This document shows, piece after piece, positions 13,430 through 20,973 of a stretch of DNA of 30,043 bases (the stretch's first letter is position 1; every line of letters starts with the position of its first letter). Both the position numbers and the translations under genes were made by a program. The stretch spans positions 1-30,043 of the IMG/VR virus record IMGVR_UViG_3300012209_000021. One strand, 5' to 3'. The notes under the pieces are model-generated. The model saw only the letters and a program-made list of their open reading frames with translations. It did not search any database and had not been told where the DNA came from. This DNA is from a virus.

Positions 13430-13623
13430 AGATTGCTATTATATTTTGCATTTGTACGTATGCGTTTTTCATAGTTAGTGTAATTGTTATTTTTATGTTG
13501 CCATCTTCTGTTAATGTAGAGATTAATGGAAGTGGAAGTGAAGTAATTAAATTAGATAGGCCGGCTGGTCCGGAAAAGGAAATTCTAAACAAAAGAGATA
13601 GCGGAATAAAGAGAGAGCCATGA
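13426..13623 (+). CDS. Single-pass membrane protein (65 aa)
   Basis: ATG 13426 overlaps the preceding TGA; an upstream ATG at 13366 would lie inside the previous gene. Residues 4-25 (IIFCICTYAFFIVSVIVIFML) form an uninterrupted hydrophobic helix, followed by a polar, charged tail of about 40 residues. It is a clear membrane-anchored small protein or uncleaved signal anchor. It overlaps the ATP-grasp start as ATGA, so the two are probably translated together. Confidence 0.7.
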   Translation: MKIAIIFCICTYAFFIVSVIVIFMLPSSVNVEINGSGSEVIKLDRPAGPEKEILNKRDSGIKREP

Positions 13624-14900
13624 AATATTTGATGTATTCAACTTACGGAGAAGGTGCTCATATTTTGTATAGAATAAAGAATGAGGGAAATGATTGTAAG
13701 CTATTTATTAAAGATAAATATTATAGAGAAGTATTTGATGGAATGCTTGATAAAATTGAGTTAGAGAATATAGAGTCATTTATAGATAAGAATACACTAG
13801 TAATATTTGATAGCTGTGGGAATGGAGAATATGCTGATTATTTAAGAAAGAAGGATATAAAAGTATATGGTTCAAGTATATTCAGTGATAAATTAGAATT
13901 GGATCGTAACTATGGAATTGAAGTAATGAAGCAATGTGGAATTAAGGTTCCCAAGTTTGAAGAATTTACTGATTTCAATAAAGCAAAGGAATATATTGAG
14001 TACGGTAAAAATCATTTAGTATTCAAACCAAATAATGCTCCAACTAAGTTAACTTATGTTGCAAAGACTGAGCATGAATTAATAGAGTATCTAATATTTA
14101 TAGAAAGCAAATATAAGAATGAGATAAAGTCATTTATAATACAGGAATTCCTGGAAGGAATTCCTGTAAGTTCTGAGTTTTTCTGTGATGGAGAGAATTT
14201 CTTATTCCCTGGGAATCATACGGTTGAAGTTAAGAAATTCATGAATAATGATCTTGGGCCAAGTTCAGGATGTAGTGGAAATATAACATGGCCTTGTGAA
14301 GATGATTATATTATAAAATCAGGCATAAAAAAATTAGAATTAATATGTAGAGAGAATCAACTTATAGGTCAAATTGATTTGAATACAATAGTAAATGAAA
14401 GAGGAGTATATGGATTGGAGTTCACTGCACGTATTGGATATGATGCCACGCCAACTCTGCTTACTTTAGTGAGAGAAGATATAGGACAGTTCTTCTATGA
14501 TATTGCTTGCGGTCAAGAATATGATGACATAGACATAGATAATGAGTATGCAGGAAGTATAAGAGTTACAGTTCCTCCTTATCCTATTGATACTAAGAAA
14601 ATGAATTTGTTGGAAAAAGTAAGTCCATCCAAAAATCTGCCGATTTTTGGATATGAAGAATATTCAGAAAACATATATATGTATGACGTTAAGTTAGGTG
14701 ATGAAAAACTAGTCCATGCTTCAGGAAGTGGCGTGATATGCCTAGCAATAGGGACAGGTAATAATCCTGAAGAGTCATTGATTTTGCCAAATGAAATAGT
14801 AGAAAATTTAGTTATTCCCGATAAACAATATAGAACTGATTTAGACGTAGTACTTCCAGGAATGGTAAGTGAGGTTGAATTAAGTTATGCCAGAAAATAA
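13620..14900 (+). CDS. PurD-like ATP-grasp ligase
   Basis: The 426-residue product has the three-part layout of ATP-grasp carboxylate-amine ligases related to phosphoribosylamine-glycine ligase. An N-terminal pre-ATP-grasp domain (1 to about 100) is followed by the ATP-binding core with HLVFKPNN (Lys136) and IIQEFLEG (Gln175, Glu176). Metal ligands are likely in IGQIDLN (Asp253) and LEFTARIGYD (Glu267, Arg271), and the C-terminal part contains AGSIRVTVPPYP. The family joins a carboxylate to an amine using ATP through an acyl phosphate. The substrate is unknown. A metabolic gene between portal and scaffold is unusual. It could make a small molecule, modify a peptide, or support nucleotide supply. 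Two 10-12 bp hairpins lie inside it. Confidence 0.75.
   Translation: MKYLMYSTYGEGAHILYRIKNEGNDCKLFIKDKYYREVFDGMLDKIELENIESFIDKNTLVIFDSCGNGEYADYLRKKDIKVYGSSIFSDKLELDRNYGIEVMKQCGIKVPKFEEFTDFNKAKEYIEYGKNHLVFKPNNAPTKLTYVAKTEHELIEYLIFIESKYKNEIKSFIIQEFLEGIPVSSEFFCDGENFLFPGNHTVEVKKFMNNDLGPSSGCSGNITWPCEDDYIIKSGIKKLELICRENQLIGQIDLNTIVNERGVYGLEFTARIGYDATPTLLTLVREDIGQFFYDIACGQEYDDIDIDNEYAGSIRVTVPPYPIDTKKMNLLEKVSPSKNLPIFGYEEYSENIYMYDVKLGDEKLVHASGSGVICLAIGTGNNPEESLILPNEIVENLVIPDKQYRTDLDVVLPGMVSEVELSYARK
14140..14168 (+). repeat. 12-bp perfect hairpin in the ATP-grasp gene
   Basis: TACAGGAATTCC (14140-14151) pairs exactly with GGAATTCCTGTA (14157-14168) over a TGGAA loop. It codes for the QEFLEG motif region, so protein constraint alone does not explain the symmetry. 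Confidence 0.8.
14627..14652 (+). repeat. 10-bp perfect hairpin in the ATP-grasp gene
   Basis: ATCCAAAAAT (14627-14636) pairs exactly with ATTTTTGGAT (14643-14652) over a 6-nt loop. Confidence 0.75.
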
Positions 14901-16131
14901 AGTATTAGATTCTATTGTTAATGTTGATCCTAAGATTGATAGGAATAAAGGATCTGAAGGGCCAAAATATGATGAAGATTATAATATTTTAAATGAAGAA
15001 AAATCAGAAGCTAAAGAAGAAACTGAAGAGGAATCAGAATCAGAAGATGTTAAAGAGACAGAATTAGAAGAAACTAAAGAAGAATCAGAAGAATCAGAAG
15101 AATCAGATGAAGAAAAAGAGATAGAGACAAAAGATATTCCATACGGAAGGCCAACGATAAGAGAAATAAAAAAGGAATTCCCTGAATTCTTTACTAAGTT
15201 TCCAGAACTGAAGGAAGCTATTTTCAGAGAAATTGAGTATACTAAGTTATTTCCTACTGTAGAGGATGCAAAGTCTGCGTTCACAGAAAACGAAGCATTC
15301 TCAGTAATGAGTGAATCTGCATTGAATGGAGATAGTGGTCCTATTTTAGAAAGTCTAGAAAAAACTGATAAGAAAGCGCTTCAAGCATTTAGTTTCTCGT
15401 TCCTACCAAATCTATATAAACGTTCACAAGAGACATATTATGACGTAGTTACTCCTCTGTTTGAGAATATGCTTAGGCAAGCCTATAAGTCAAATGATGA
15501 GAATCTAAAGAACTCCAGCCTGAATATATTTCAGTATCTTTTTGGAGACAAAGGGGACAGCGAAGCTGTCCTGAAGGGTGAGAAAACTTTAAGTAAGAAT
15601 CTAAATATAACTGAGGAACAAAAGAAATTACAAGAGAATAGGGATGCCGAAACGAGTAATCGCTTTCGGCAGACTGCTGAGAATGTAAGCTCAGAAGTTC
15701 AAAGATTTATGAAATCTCTCGTATTAAAAGATTTTGATCCTGATAAAGTATTCACACCATTCTTAAGGAATCAATTAGCTGAAGAAGTAGTGAAGAGAAT
15801 TGATAATGCCCTTTCAAACGACAATGGGCATAAAATAATAATGTCAGCGAGATGGAAACATGCAAAGCAAAGTAATTATTCTGACGATGAAAAAAGCAAG
15901 TTGATCTCCACGTACCTTGCGCGTGCTAAATCGTTAATTGGACCGATTAGGGAAAAAGTTCGTTCACAAGCTCTTGGGAAAGCTGAAAAGCAATCCGAGA
16001 ATAAACGAAAACAAATATCTGAATCTGTACATAAAGATAAGTCTGGAGTAGGGATGCCTGCAAATGGAAAACCGAGCAAAGAAAAGCCAGATTATCGAAA
16101 AATGTCAGATATAGATATTTTTAGCACGTAA
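14887..16131 (+). CDS. Probable capsid scaffolding protein
   Basis: The 414-residue product lies directly before the major capsid gene, where scaffolds are usually encoded. Residues about 30-85 are an acidic Glu/Ser tract, partly from a 9-bp tandem repeat (15079-15105). The middle has PTIREIKKEFPEFFTKFPELKEAIFREIEYTKLF, a pattern I associate with phage scaffolds. The C-terminal third is helical and basic (KAEKQSENKRKQISESVHKDK), as in proteins that bind the capsid inner face and leave or are digested before packaging. It overlaps the ATP-grasp gene by 14 bases. Two hairpins (15555-15571, 15645-15671) lie inside it. Confidence 0.75.
   Translation: MPENKVLDSIVNVDPKIDRNKGSEGPKYDEDYNILNEEKSEAKEETEEESESEDVKETELEETKEESEESEESDEEKEIETKDIPYGRPTIREIKKEFPEFFTKFPELKEAIFREIEYTKLFPTVEDAKSAFTENEAFSVMSESALNGDSGPILESLEKTDKKALQAFSFSFLPNLYKRSQETYYDVVTPLFENMLRQAYKSNDENLKNSSLNIFQYLFGDKGDSEAVLKGEKTLSKNLNITEEQKKLQENRDAETSNRFRQTAENVSSEVQRFMKSLVLKDFDPDKVFTPFLRNQLAEEVVKRIDNALSNDNGHKIIMSARWKHAKQSNYSDDEKSKLISTYLARAKSLIGPIREKVRSQALGKAEKQSENKRKQISESVHKDKSGVGMPANGKPSKEKPDYRKMSDIDIFST
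15079..15105 (+). repeat. 9-bp tandem repeat x3
   Basis: Three exact GAAGAATCA units encode Glu-Glu-Ser repeats in the acidic tract of the scaffold-like protein. Confidence 0.85.
15555..15671 (+). repeat. Two hairpins inside the scaffold gene
   Basis: GGACAGC (15555-15561) pairs with GCTGTCC (15565-15571) over a GAA triloop. TGCCGAAA (15645-15652) pairs with TTTCGGCA (15664-15671), with an inner CGA/TCG pairing and one bulged base. Confidence 0.65.
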
Positions 16132-16153
16132 AATTAAAAGGAGATAGAATAAA

Positions 16154-17431
16154 ATGCCAACCGGCGGAAGTGCATCAGTAATTGCAGTTGAGATGGAACG
16201 TGTGGAACCAAAGATCGGAATTGTCTTTGAACGAGACGATACGTTCTTTTCTCATGTTGAGAAAGCTCAAGGAGAGGTGGTATCAGAGATTTCAATGCGT
16301 ATTCCTTTGGAATTACATCCAAGTGGAGTATCTGGTCAATTCTCATCTAACGGTGACGATCTGGGCCTTGGGGACATGCCGGATTATGATAAGGCCGAAG
16401 TAAACACTGTTGAGCTAAAGCATAGTTTGCAGTGGACAAGTAGACGCAAATATGCTACGGATAGTACTAGGAAAGCAATCTTGGATACTTTTCGTAGAGA
16501 TCTTGGAAGTGCAATGAAGGAATTCAGGAGGTTTAACGATTCTTTATGTATGCAAGCAGGCAATGGCGTGCTTGGAACAATTACTACTATAGTTAATGTG
16601 GGTGGCTTAGGTGGCGTGGATACGTACACATTAACTACGGATGGATTTGGAGCACGTCTTCTTCGGATGAAGCAACCATTTAACGTTTGGGACCCAACGT
16701 TAACTACGTTAAGGAATCCAGGAACTCTGGCAGGGGAATTGAAAGTCATTTATTATGATGGTCCTAATAAGACTATTATGGCCAGTAATTCTCCAAATAA
16801 CGTTCAGGCGGGAGATTTGATTGTTGTTTCTGGCTTGTGGACATCTCCTCCTAGTAGTATACTAGGAATTCCGTATCATGCATCCAATGCAAGTACGGGA
16901 AGTTGGCTTGGTTTTAATCGTGCAACTACTCCTGAAATTCGTGCAAATAGAGTACAGGCAAGTGGATCTCTTGCCGTTCCTATGCCTCGTCTAGCAATGA
17001 ATAAGATTGGAGACAGAGTAGGAATTGACAAACAGAAGAAATTAACGGCCTGGATGCATCCTTGTCAAAAACAAGCATATGAAGAGATCGGTCAGGAAGT
17101 ATCTATTATCAATAAGGAAGCACGTGAGGAAGGCCTTAACTTGTACTTTAATGATAATATGCGTCTTGCAGGCGCTCCGATTGAATGCAGTTACTCATGG
17201 GATAAAACTCGTATAGATTTCGTAGATTATGGAATTTATAAGCGAGCAGAATTCTATCCCGTCGGATGGTATAAAGATGACAATGGAAATCGCTTCTTCG
17301 TGATGCGTGGTGCGAGTGGTGGAGTGGCAACGTCTAATTTGGCGTACATAACTTGCTCATGGCAATTGTACGCTAATAATCCAGCTGGCATAGCGTACAT
17401 AGATGCACTGACTGTACCACCCGGATACTAG
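16154..17431 (+). CDS. Major capsid protein
   Basis: The 425-residue product follows the scaffold-like gene and has a good GGAG ribosome site ten bases before ATG 16154. It shows features of HK97-fold capsid proteins of the T7/N4-type podovirus kind: a charged N-terminal arm, RRKYATDSTRKAILDTFRRDLGSAMKEF as a long spine-like helix, a central Gly/Ser/Thr-rich beta region (axial and loop domains), a helix near KKLTAWMHPCQKQAYEEIG, and a C-terminal segment with YPVGWYKDDNGNRFFVMRGA. No protease-type prodomain is seen. The identification rests on order, size and pattern rather than alignment. Two 8-bp inverted repeats fall inside it (16680-16703, 16849-16867). Confidence 0.85.
   Translation: MPTGGSASVIAVEMERVEPKIGIVFERDDTFFSHVEKAQGEVVSEISMRIPLELHPSGVSGQFSSNGDDLGLGDMPDYDKAEVNTVELKHSLQWTSRRKYATDSTRKAILDTFRRDLGSAMKEFRRFNDSLCMQAGNGVLGTITTIVNVGGLGGVDTYTLTTDGFGARLLRMKQPFNVWDPTLTTLRNPGTLAGELKVIYYDGPNKTIMASNSPNNVQAGDLIVVSGLWTSPPSSILGIPYHASNASTGSWLGFNRATTPEIRANRVQASGSLAVPMPRLAMNKIGDRVGIDKQKKLTAWMHPCQKQAYEEIGQEVSIINKEAREEGLNLYFNDNMRLAGAPIECSYSWDKTRIDFVDYGIYKRAEFYPVGWYKDDNGNRFFVMRGASGGVATSNLAYITCSWQLYANNPAGIAYIDALTVPPGY
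16680..16867 (+). repeat. Two 8-bp inverted repeats in the capsid gene
   Basis: TTAACGTT (16680-16687) is inverse to AACGTTAA (16696-16703) with an 8-nt loop. TCCTAGTA (16849-16856) pairs with TACTAGGA (16860-16867) over a GTA triloop. Confidence 0.65.
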
Positions 17432-17433
17432 TA

Positions 17434-17928
17434 ATGGAAAGCATTGAAGCAAACTCTATTCAGGGATGGCTCATTAATAATTCCCCAAAGAATTTAAAGG
17501 GCCATCCTATCTTTAGGCTAGTTTGGGGAAATGATCAATATGAGTTAGTAAAAGGGGATAATGGAGAAGTACGTAGAATAAAGAAATACAGCGCAATGGG
17601 GATCAATGAGAATTGGATCGTTGAGAAGTGGCACTCTCCTGAGGAATTAATTGATGCATTTGATTTCTTACCTGAAGTTAGAGAGCATGGATCGTACGAA
17701 CCTATATATGTATTTGAGAAGCCTTTGAACCTTAAAGTAGTTCAGTTCTTGGTTAAGATGAGTTTGAAGCCTAAAAGTTCGAGTATGTTAATCAAAAGCG
17801 TAATTGAAGATGAGATGGATAGAAAACAAAGAAGAGTAGATAAAGAGTGTAATGAGCTAATTGGAGAGATGACAAGCAGTGAGCTTATGTCATACTTCCA
17901 CTTTGGAGAAGCAATAATCGTTCCTTAA
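17434..17928 (+). CDS. Head-associated protein of unknown function
   Basis: The 164-residue product starts two bases after the capsid stop. The N-terminal half is a compact mixed domain (HPIFRLVWGNDQYELVKGD, NWIVEKWHSPEELIDAFDFLPEVREHGSYEPIYVFE). The C-terminal part is a charged helix with DEMDRKQRRVDKECNELIGEM. Proteins with this WH.PEE...G.YE pattern often follow phage capsid genes, but I know no assigned function. There are no membrane segments or signal. Confidence 0.75.
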   Translation: MESIEANSIQGWLINNSPKNLKGHPIFRLVWGNDQYELVKGDNGEVRRIKKYSAMGINENWIVEKWHSPEELIDAFDFLPEVREHGSYEPIYVFEKPLNLKVVQFLVKMSLKPKSSSMLIKSVIEDEMDRKQRRVDKECNELIGEMTSSELMSYFHFGEAIIVP

Positions 17929-17940
17929 TAGGAGAAATCA

Positions 17941-18600
17941 ATGTCAATGATTGATAACTTTCCTGATGATAAGTCCACTATATTTTCTATTGTTCCATTC
18001 GAGATTTTTGAATTCAAACCTGGACTCTACCCTGGAAGCTATCGTATACCTGGATGCAAGAATGATGAAATCCCAGTAAGTAAAATAATAGGTCCATCAG
18101 AGCACTTGATGACGATAGGTGGTAAGAAGGAGCCTGCCAGAATTATCACACCTTCGTATCAGATCGCGGCCTCAATAGTTCGTGATTATATTGAAGGTCA
18201 ATTGTTTGCCTCAGAGAATGCAATGCCTGGAATTACTTGGTTGCAAGGAAAAATATCCAGTGAGGAATTTAGGACCAAACATAAGGACGTGTATGAGAAA
18301 ATCAAATCAGACCAGAAAGGATGGTTCATAAGGACATGCAAAGAGACCGATAATGATTGGAAGAAGTACAATAATTACCGAGTTGTAAGTGATCTTGCTA
18401 GATTTGCTGCTAAGAGTTTGGGATTGGAGTCAGAGTGGTTAAAGACGGAAGAGGTAGGTTATACGTACTTGAAGTGTAAGGCTTGCTCAACTATGAACGA
18501 TCCCAGGAATGCCATTTGTAGTAATTGCAGATGTATTCTTGATGAGAAGAAATATTCTGAGTTAAGATTCGCAGGAGAAATTAAAGGAGCAACTAAATGA
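17941..18600 (+). CDS. Head-region protein with C-terminal zinc ribbon
   Basis: GGAG at 17931-17934 lies six bases before ATG 17941. The first 170 residues form a mixed domain with no recognised family, and a helix ASIVRDYIEGQLFA is conserved-looking. Residues 179-196 hold a clear zinc ribbon: CKAC (179-182) and CSNC (193-196), joined by STMNDPRNAI. This is the second four-cysteine ribbon in a head-region gene, after the portal. It could dock onto the capsid or onto another virion protein. It overlaps the next gene as ATGA. Confidence 0.75.
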   Translation: MSMIDNFPDDKSTIFSIVPFEIFEFKPGLYPGSYRIPGCKNDEIPVSKIIGPSEHLMTIGGKKEPARIITPSYQIAASIVRDYIEGQLFASENAMPGITWLQGKISSEEFRTKHKDVYEKIKSDQKGWFIRTCKETDNDWKKYNNYRVVSDLARFAAKSLGLESEWLKTEEVGYTYLKCKACSTMNDPRNAICSNCRCILDEKKYSELRFAGEIKGATK

Positions 18601-18926
18601 GCTTAACGCTTACAGTAACCCAACATTGGGATGACGGCAAACGCCTTCACGTAATAGGAACAGTAGCTGCTACAGGGAACTACGTTACCGGAGGAGTAGC
18701 TCTTGACCTAAGTGACTTTAAGATAAAAGATCCATCTGTGCCTTTGTTTGTATTAATTACTGGAAAGAATGGTTATAGTTATTCCTATATTCCAGGAACA
18801 ACTCGTGCCAATGGCTTAGTCAAAGTTAATACAACGGCAGCTACAGAACTAACTCAGGCAGCATTTCCTGCTGGTGTAACGGGTGACTCGATTAATTTGT
18901 ACGCAATCTTTCATAAGTTGGTGTAA
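18597..18926 (+). CDS. Small beta-rich head protein, possible decoration protein
   Basis: The 109-residue product is mainly beta strands with Gly and Thr: RLHVIGTVAATGNYVTGG, then LFVLITGKNGYSYSYIPG, ending DSINLYAIFHKLV. This pattern recurs in small proteins found just downstream of phage capsid genes and is compatible with a capsid decoration or cement protein. No charged active site is apparent. Identification is by position and composition only. Confidence 0.7.
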   Translation: MSLTLTVTQHWDDGKRLHVIGTVAATGNYVTGGVALDLSDFKIKDPSVPLFVLITGKNGYSYSYIPGTTRANGLVKVNTTAATELTQAAFPAGVTGDSINLYAIFHKLV

Positions 18927-18929
18927 ATT

Positions 18930-19559
18930 ATGTCCGTTGCAATGAGTCAAGTATTAGCGACTGCTAGAACTTTATTGAATGACGATGTAGGAAGTACGTT
19001 CACAGATCCTGTTTTAATACCGAAGATCCAAGAGGCACATAGAGAGCTTCAGGAAGAGCTTTGGATAACGGGATCTCCAATAGTTCGTGCCTTGTCAGCA
19101 CCAATTGCCTACACTAGCCCTAATACTAACATAGACGCAGGATTGCCTACAGATATGCTTTGCCCTACCGCCTTGTTTGAGAATGCTTCAGGTTCTTTAA
19201 TAGGGGCGGCAGGATGGCAACCTATGACTGAGGCTTTCTATGTTCCTATAGGAATGGCTCAAAGTACTGTACTAAGTATATGGGTTTGGCAGGGAGAAAA
19301 AGTATTACTAGTAGGTGCCAGTGCAAATAGAGCAGTCCTTATTCAATATAGAAGGCTTATACCTATTCCTCAAGTTGCTACTGACTTAATTGGGATTCTA
19401 TTCGGTGAAAGTTATTTAGCGGCACGAAGCGCTGCCATTGCTGCTGGTACATTAGCGAGCGCTGAAGTATATACTGCAATGACGGCCTTAGCTAAGGAAA
19501 ACTTAGCGAAGGTAATAAGTGCGAACCGTGGGAGCCAGAAGCCACTTTTGAAACCATGA
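18930..19559 (+). CDS. Head-tail adaptor protein, copy A
   Basis: The 209-residue product begins with a helical segment ARTLLNDDVGSTFTDPVLIP followed by KIQEAHRELQEEL, typical of tail-tubular-A/gp11-like adaptors that form a ring under the portal. The middle is beta-rich and the C-terminus is helical and Ala-rich (AARSAAIAAGTLASAEVYTAMTALAKENLAKVI). The length is close to T7 gp11, and a nozzle-sized gene follows downstream. The protein at 19900 shares the same N-terminal pattern, so this looks like a duplicated gene. Assignment is by pattern and gene order. Confidence 0.7.
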   Translation: MSVAMSQVLATARTLLNDDVGSTFTDPVLIPKIQEAHRELQEELWITGSPIVRALSAPIAYTSPNTNIDAGLPTDMLCPTALFENASGSLIGAAGWQPMTEAFYVPIGMAQSTVLSIWVWQGEKVLLVGASANRAVLIQYRRLIPIPQVATDLIGILFGESYLAARSAAIAAGTLASAEVYTAMTALAKENLAKVISANRGSQKPLLKP

Positions 19560-19729
19560 ATAAAATAAAGATTGAGATTACAGCGGCTAGAATTAGGAAT
19601 ATAATAGAAAAGATGAATCTAACTGCAAATGCGCAAATATATTTTCACAATGGGGAAATAGTTATGGAAGTTGATAATGTGTACATATTTGATATGGTTT
19701 TCCAAGAGTTAGTGAGAGAAATCAAATGA
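19556..19729 (+). CDS. Small hypothetical protein (57 aa)
   Basis: ATG 19556 overlaps the previous TGA, and the frame runs 57 codons to TGA 19727. The product is KIKIEITAARIRNIIEKM, a likely strand-helix start, followed by a beta hairpin (AQIYFHNGEIVMEVDN) and a final helix. ATGA overlaps on both sides strongly suggest a real gene. The function is unknown. Confidence 0.65.
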   Translation: MNKIKIEITAARIRNIIEKMNLTANAQIYFHNGEIVMEVDNVYIFDMVFQELVREIK

Positions 19730-19896
19730 AATTATTGCCTTGTGAGAATGGGTGGAATAAAATACGTGAATCTCTTGCTAATGCAAATAAACCAAGAGAT
19801 ATATATGTATGTCCTCTTGGAAAGGTTATAGATAGGAATAATCCTGAAGATTGCTCAAATACTGAATTATGCGGTTTATGTACTCCTAAGGATTAG
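19726..19896 (+). CDS. Cys-rich microprotein (56 aa)
   Basis: ATG 19726 overlaps the preceding stop, and the frame ends at TAG 19894-19896, three bases before the next gene. Five cysteines (6, 29, 43, 49 and 52, the last two as CGLC) suggest a small zinc-binding or disulfide-bonded fold. The segment around VCPLGKVIDRNNPEDCSN is loop-like. No family is recognised. It sits with its neighbour between the two adaptor copies. Confidence 0.65.
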   Translation: MKLLPCENGWNKIRESLANANKPRDIYVCPLGKVIDRNNPEDCSNTELCGLCTPKD

Positions 19897-19899
19897 GCT

Positions 19900-20973
19900 A
19901 TGGCTCTTGCTTTAGATGCTATAAAATCTGCTAGGATTTACCTAAACGATATAAATGGAATTACATGGAGTGATAGTCTTTTAATGCCACTTCTTCAGGA
20001 AGCGTACGGAGAAATTCTTCAAGAACTTGACCTAAATCAGCTTGGCGTATTGAAGTACGAATCCTGTCCAATATTAGTACCAGCGGGGCATTTTGATTTA
20101 GGAACAGATCAGCCTCTTAATATACTTGACCCTATAAGTATGCTTGAGAAGGCTCCAGGAGAAAGTGATGATTTCTACCAGGAGATGATACTTGTAGATT
20201 ATCTTCCCAAGCAAGATATGAATTATAACTTGCTTTATTGGACTTGGAGACGTGAGGTTATAAAGTTCATCGGAGCTACGTCTGACCGTATAGTAATTAT
20301 AAGATACAAAGGATCACTAACTCCCCCTCAACTTCTTACTGACAAACTTGGAATAATTTTCTCTGAGAAGTATCTTGGACCTAGAATTGCTTCTTTAGTT
20401 AAAGATTCATTGGGTCAGGATTCTAGTAAGTTTACAGAGATAGCATCAAGAAATTTATATAGTATTATTAAGAGAGGTGTTCTTGAGGATCAACGTCCGA
20501 TTCGCCGTAGGCCGTATCGCGAGGCCAAGGGTTATTCTATTCCGGTAGGAACAGTTGTTGGTAATATTTCTGCTATAATTCCAAGTGGAACATATCAACG
20601 TACTGTTCTTCTTAAGGATTTGACTATAGGAAACAATATTGCAGATAATGTAGTGATTTGGGGACCTGTAAATTATACAGGGCAGTATCAAGCTAAAGTT
20701 GTTGAGGTAGTGTTACGAAAGGCAATAACTCAGGATTTGCATGTAGATTTGACTATGAAAGGAGTGGTTTATACAAATATAATTGTTCCTCATACACTTA
20801 TACCGATGGTTCCAATGAACTTCATTAATTTCATAAATGCTATATTTCCAAATGATGGAGTATTTAGTGCCAATATAACTGCTAGTGATGGAAGTGTCGA
20901 TATTGACGGAATCTGTAGTTTAACGACATTATACATTCCATACTCTACTTTAAACCAACCATGTGGGGAATAA
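19900..20973 (+). CDS. Head-tail adaptor protein, copy B with extra beta domain
   Basis: The first 200 residues parallel copy A: ARIYLNDINGITWSDSLLMP and LLQEAYGEILQEL at the start, a beta-rich middle (VIKFIGATSDRIVIIRYKG), and a helical region ending about residue 195. It then continues for about 150 more residues as a strand-rich domain with NISAIIPSGTYQRTVLLKDLTIGNNI and a Phe/Asn-rich loop, which copy A lacks. This extension could plug, decorate or bridge to the nozzle. One copy may face the portal and the other the nozzle. The assignment is by pattern and gene order. Confidence 0.7.
   Translation: MALALDAIKSARIYLNDINGITWSDSLLMPLLQEAYGEILQELDLNQLGVLKYESCPILVPAGHFDLGTDQPLNILDPISMLEKAPGESDDFYQEMILVDYLPKQDMNYNLLYWTWRREVIKFIGATSDRIVIIRYKGSLTPPQLLTDKLGIIFSEKYLGPRIASLVKDSLGQDSSKFTEIASRNLYSIIKRGVLEDQRPIRRRPYREAKGYSIPVGTVVGNISAIIPSGTYQRTVLLKDLTIGNNIADNVVIWGPVNYTGQYQAKVVEVVLRKAITQDLHVDLTMKGVVYTNIIVPHTLIPMVPMNFINFINAIFPNDGVFSANITASDGSVDIDGICSLTTLYIPYSTLNQPCGE

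Noticed and set aside
16384-16749. 121-codon antisense frame inside the capsid gene
   Set aside because: It is wholly antisense to a well-supported major capsid gene, with no own ribosome site or domain. Its pattern reflects codon use of the real gene.
17341-17399. GCGTAC/GTACGC inverted pair at the end of the capsid gene
   Set aside because: The arms are only 6 bp with a 20-nt loop, within chance expectation.
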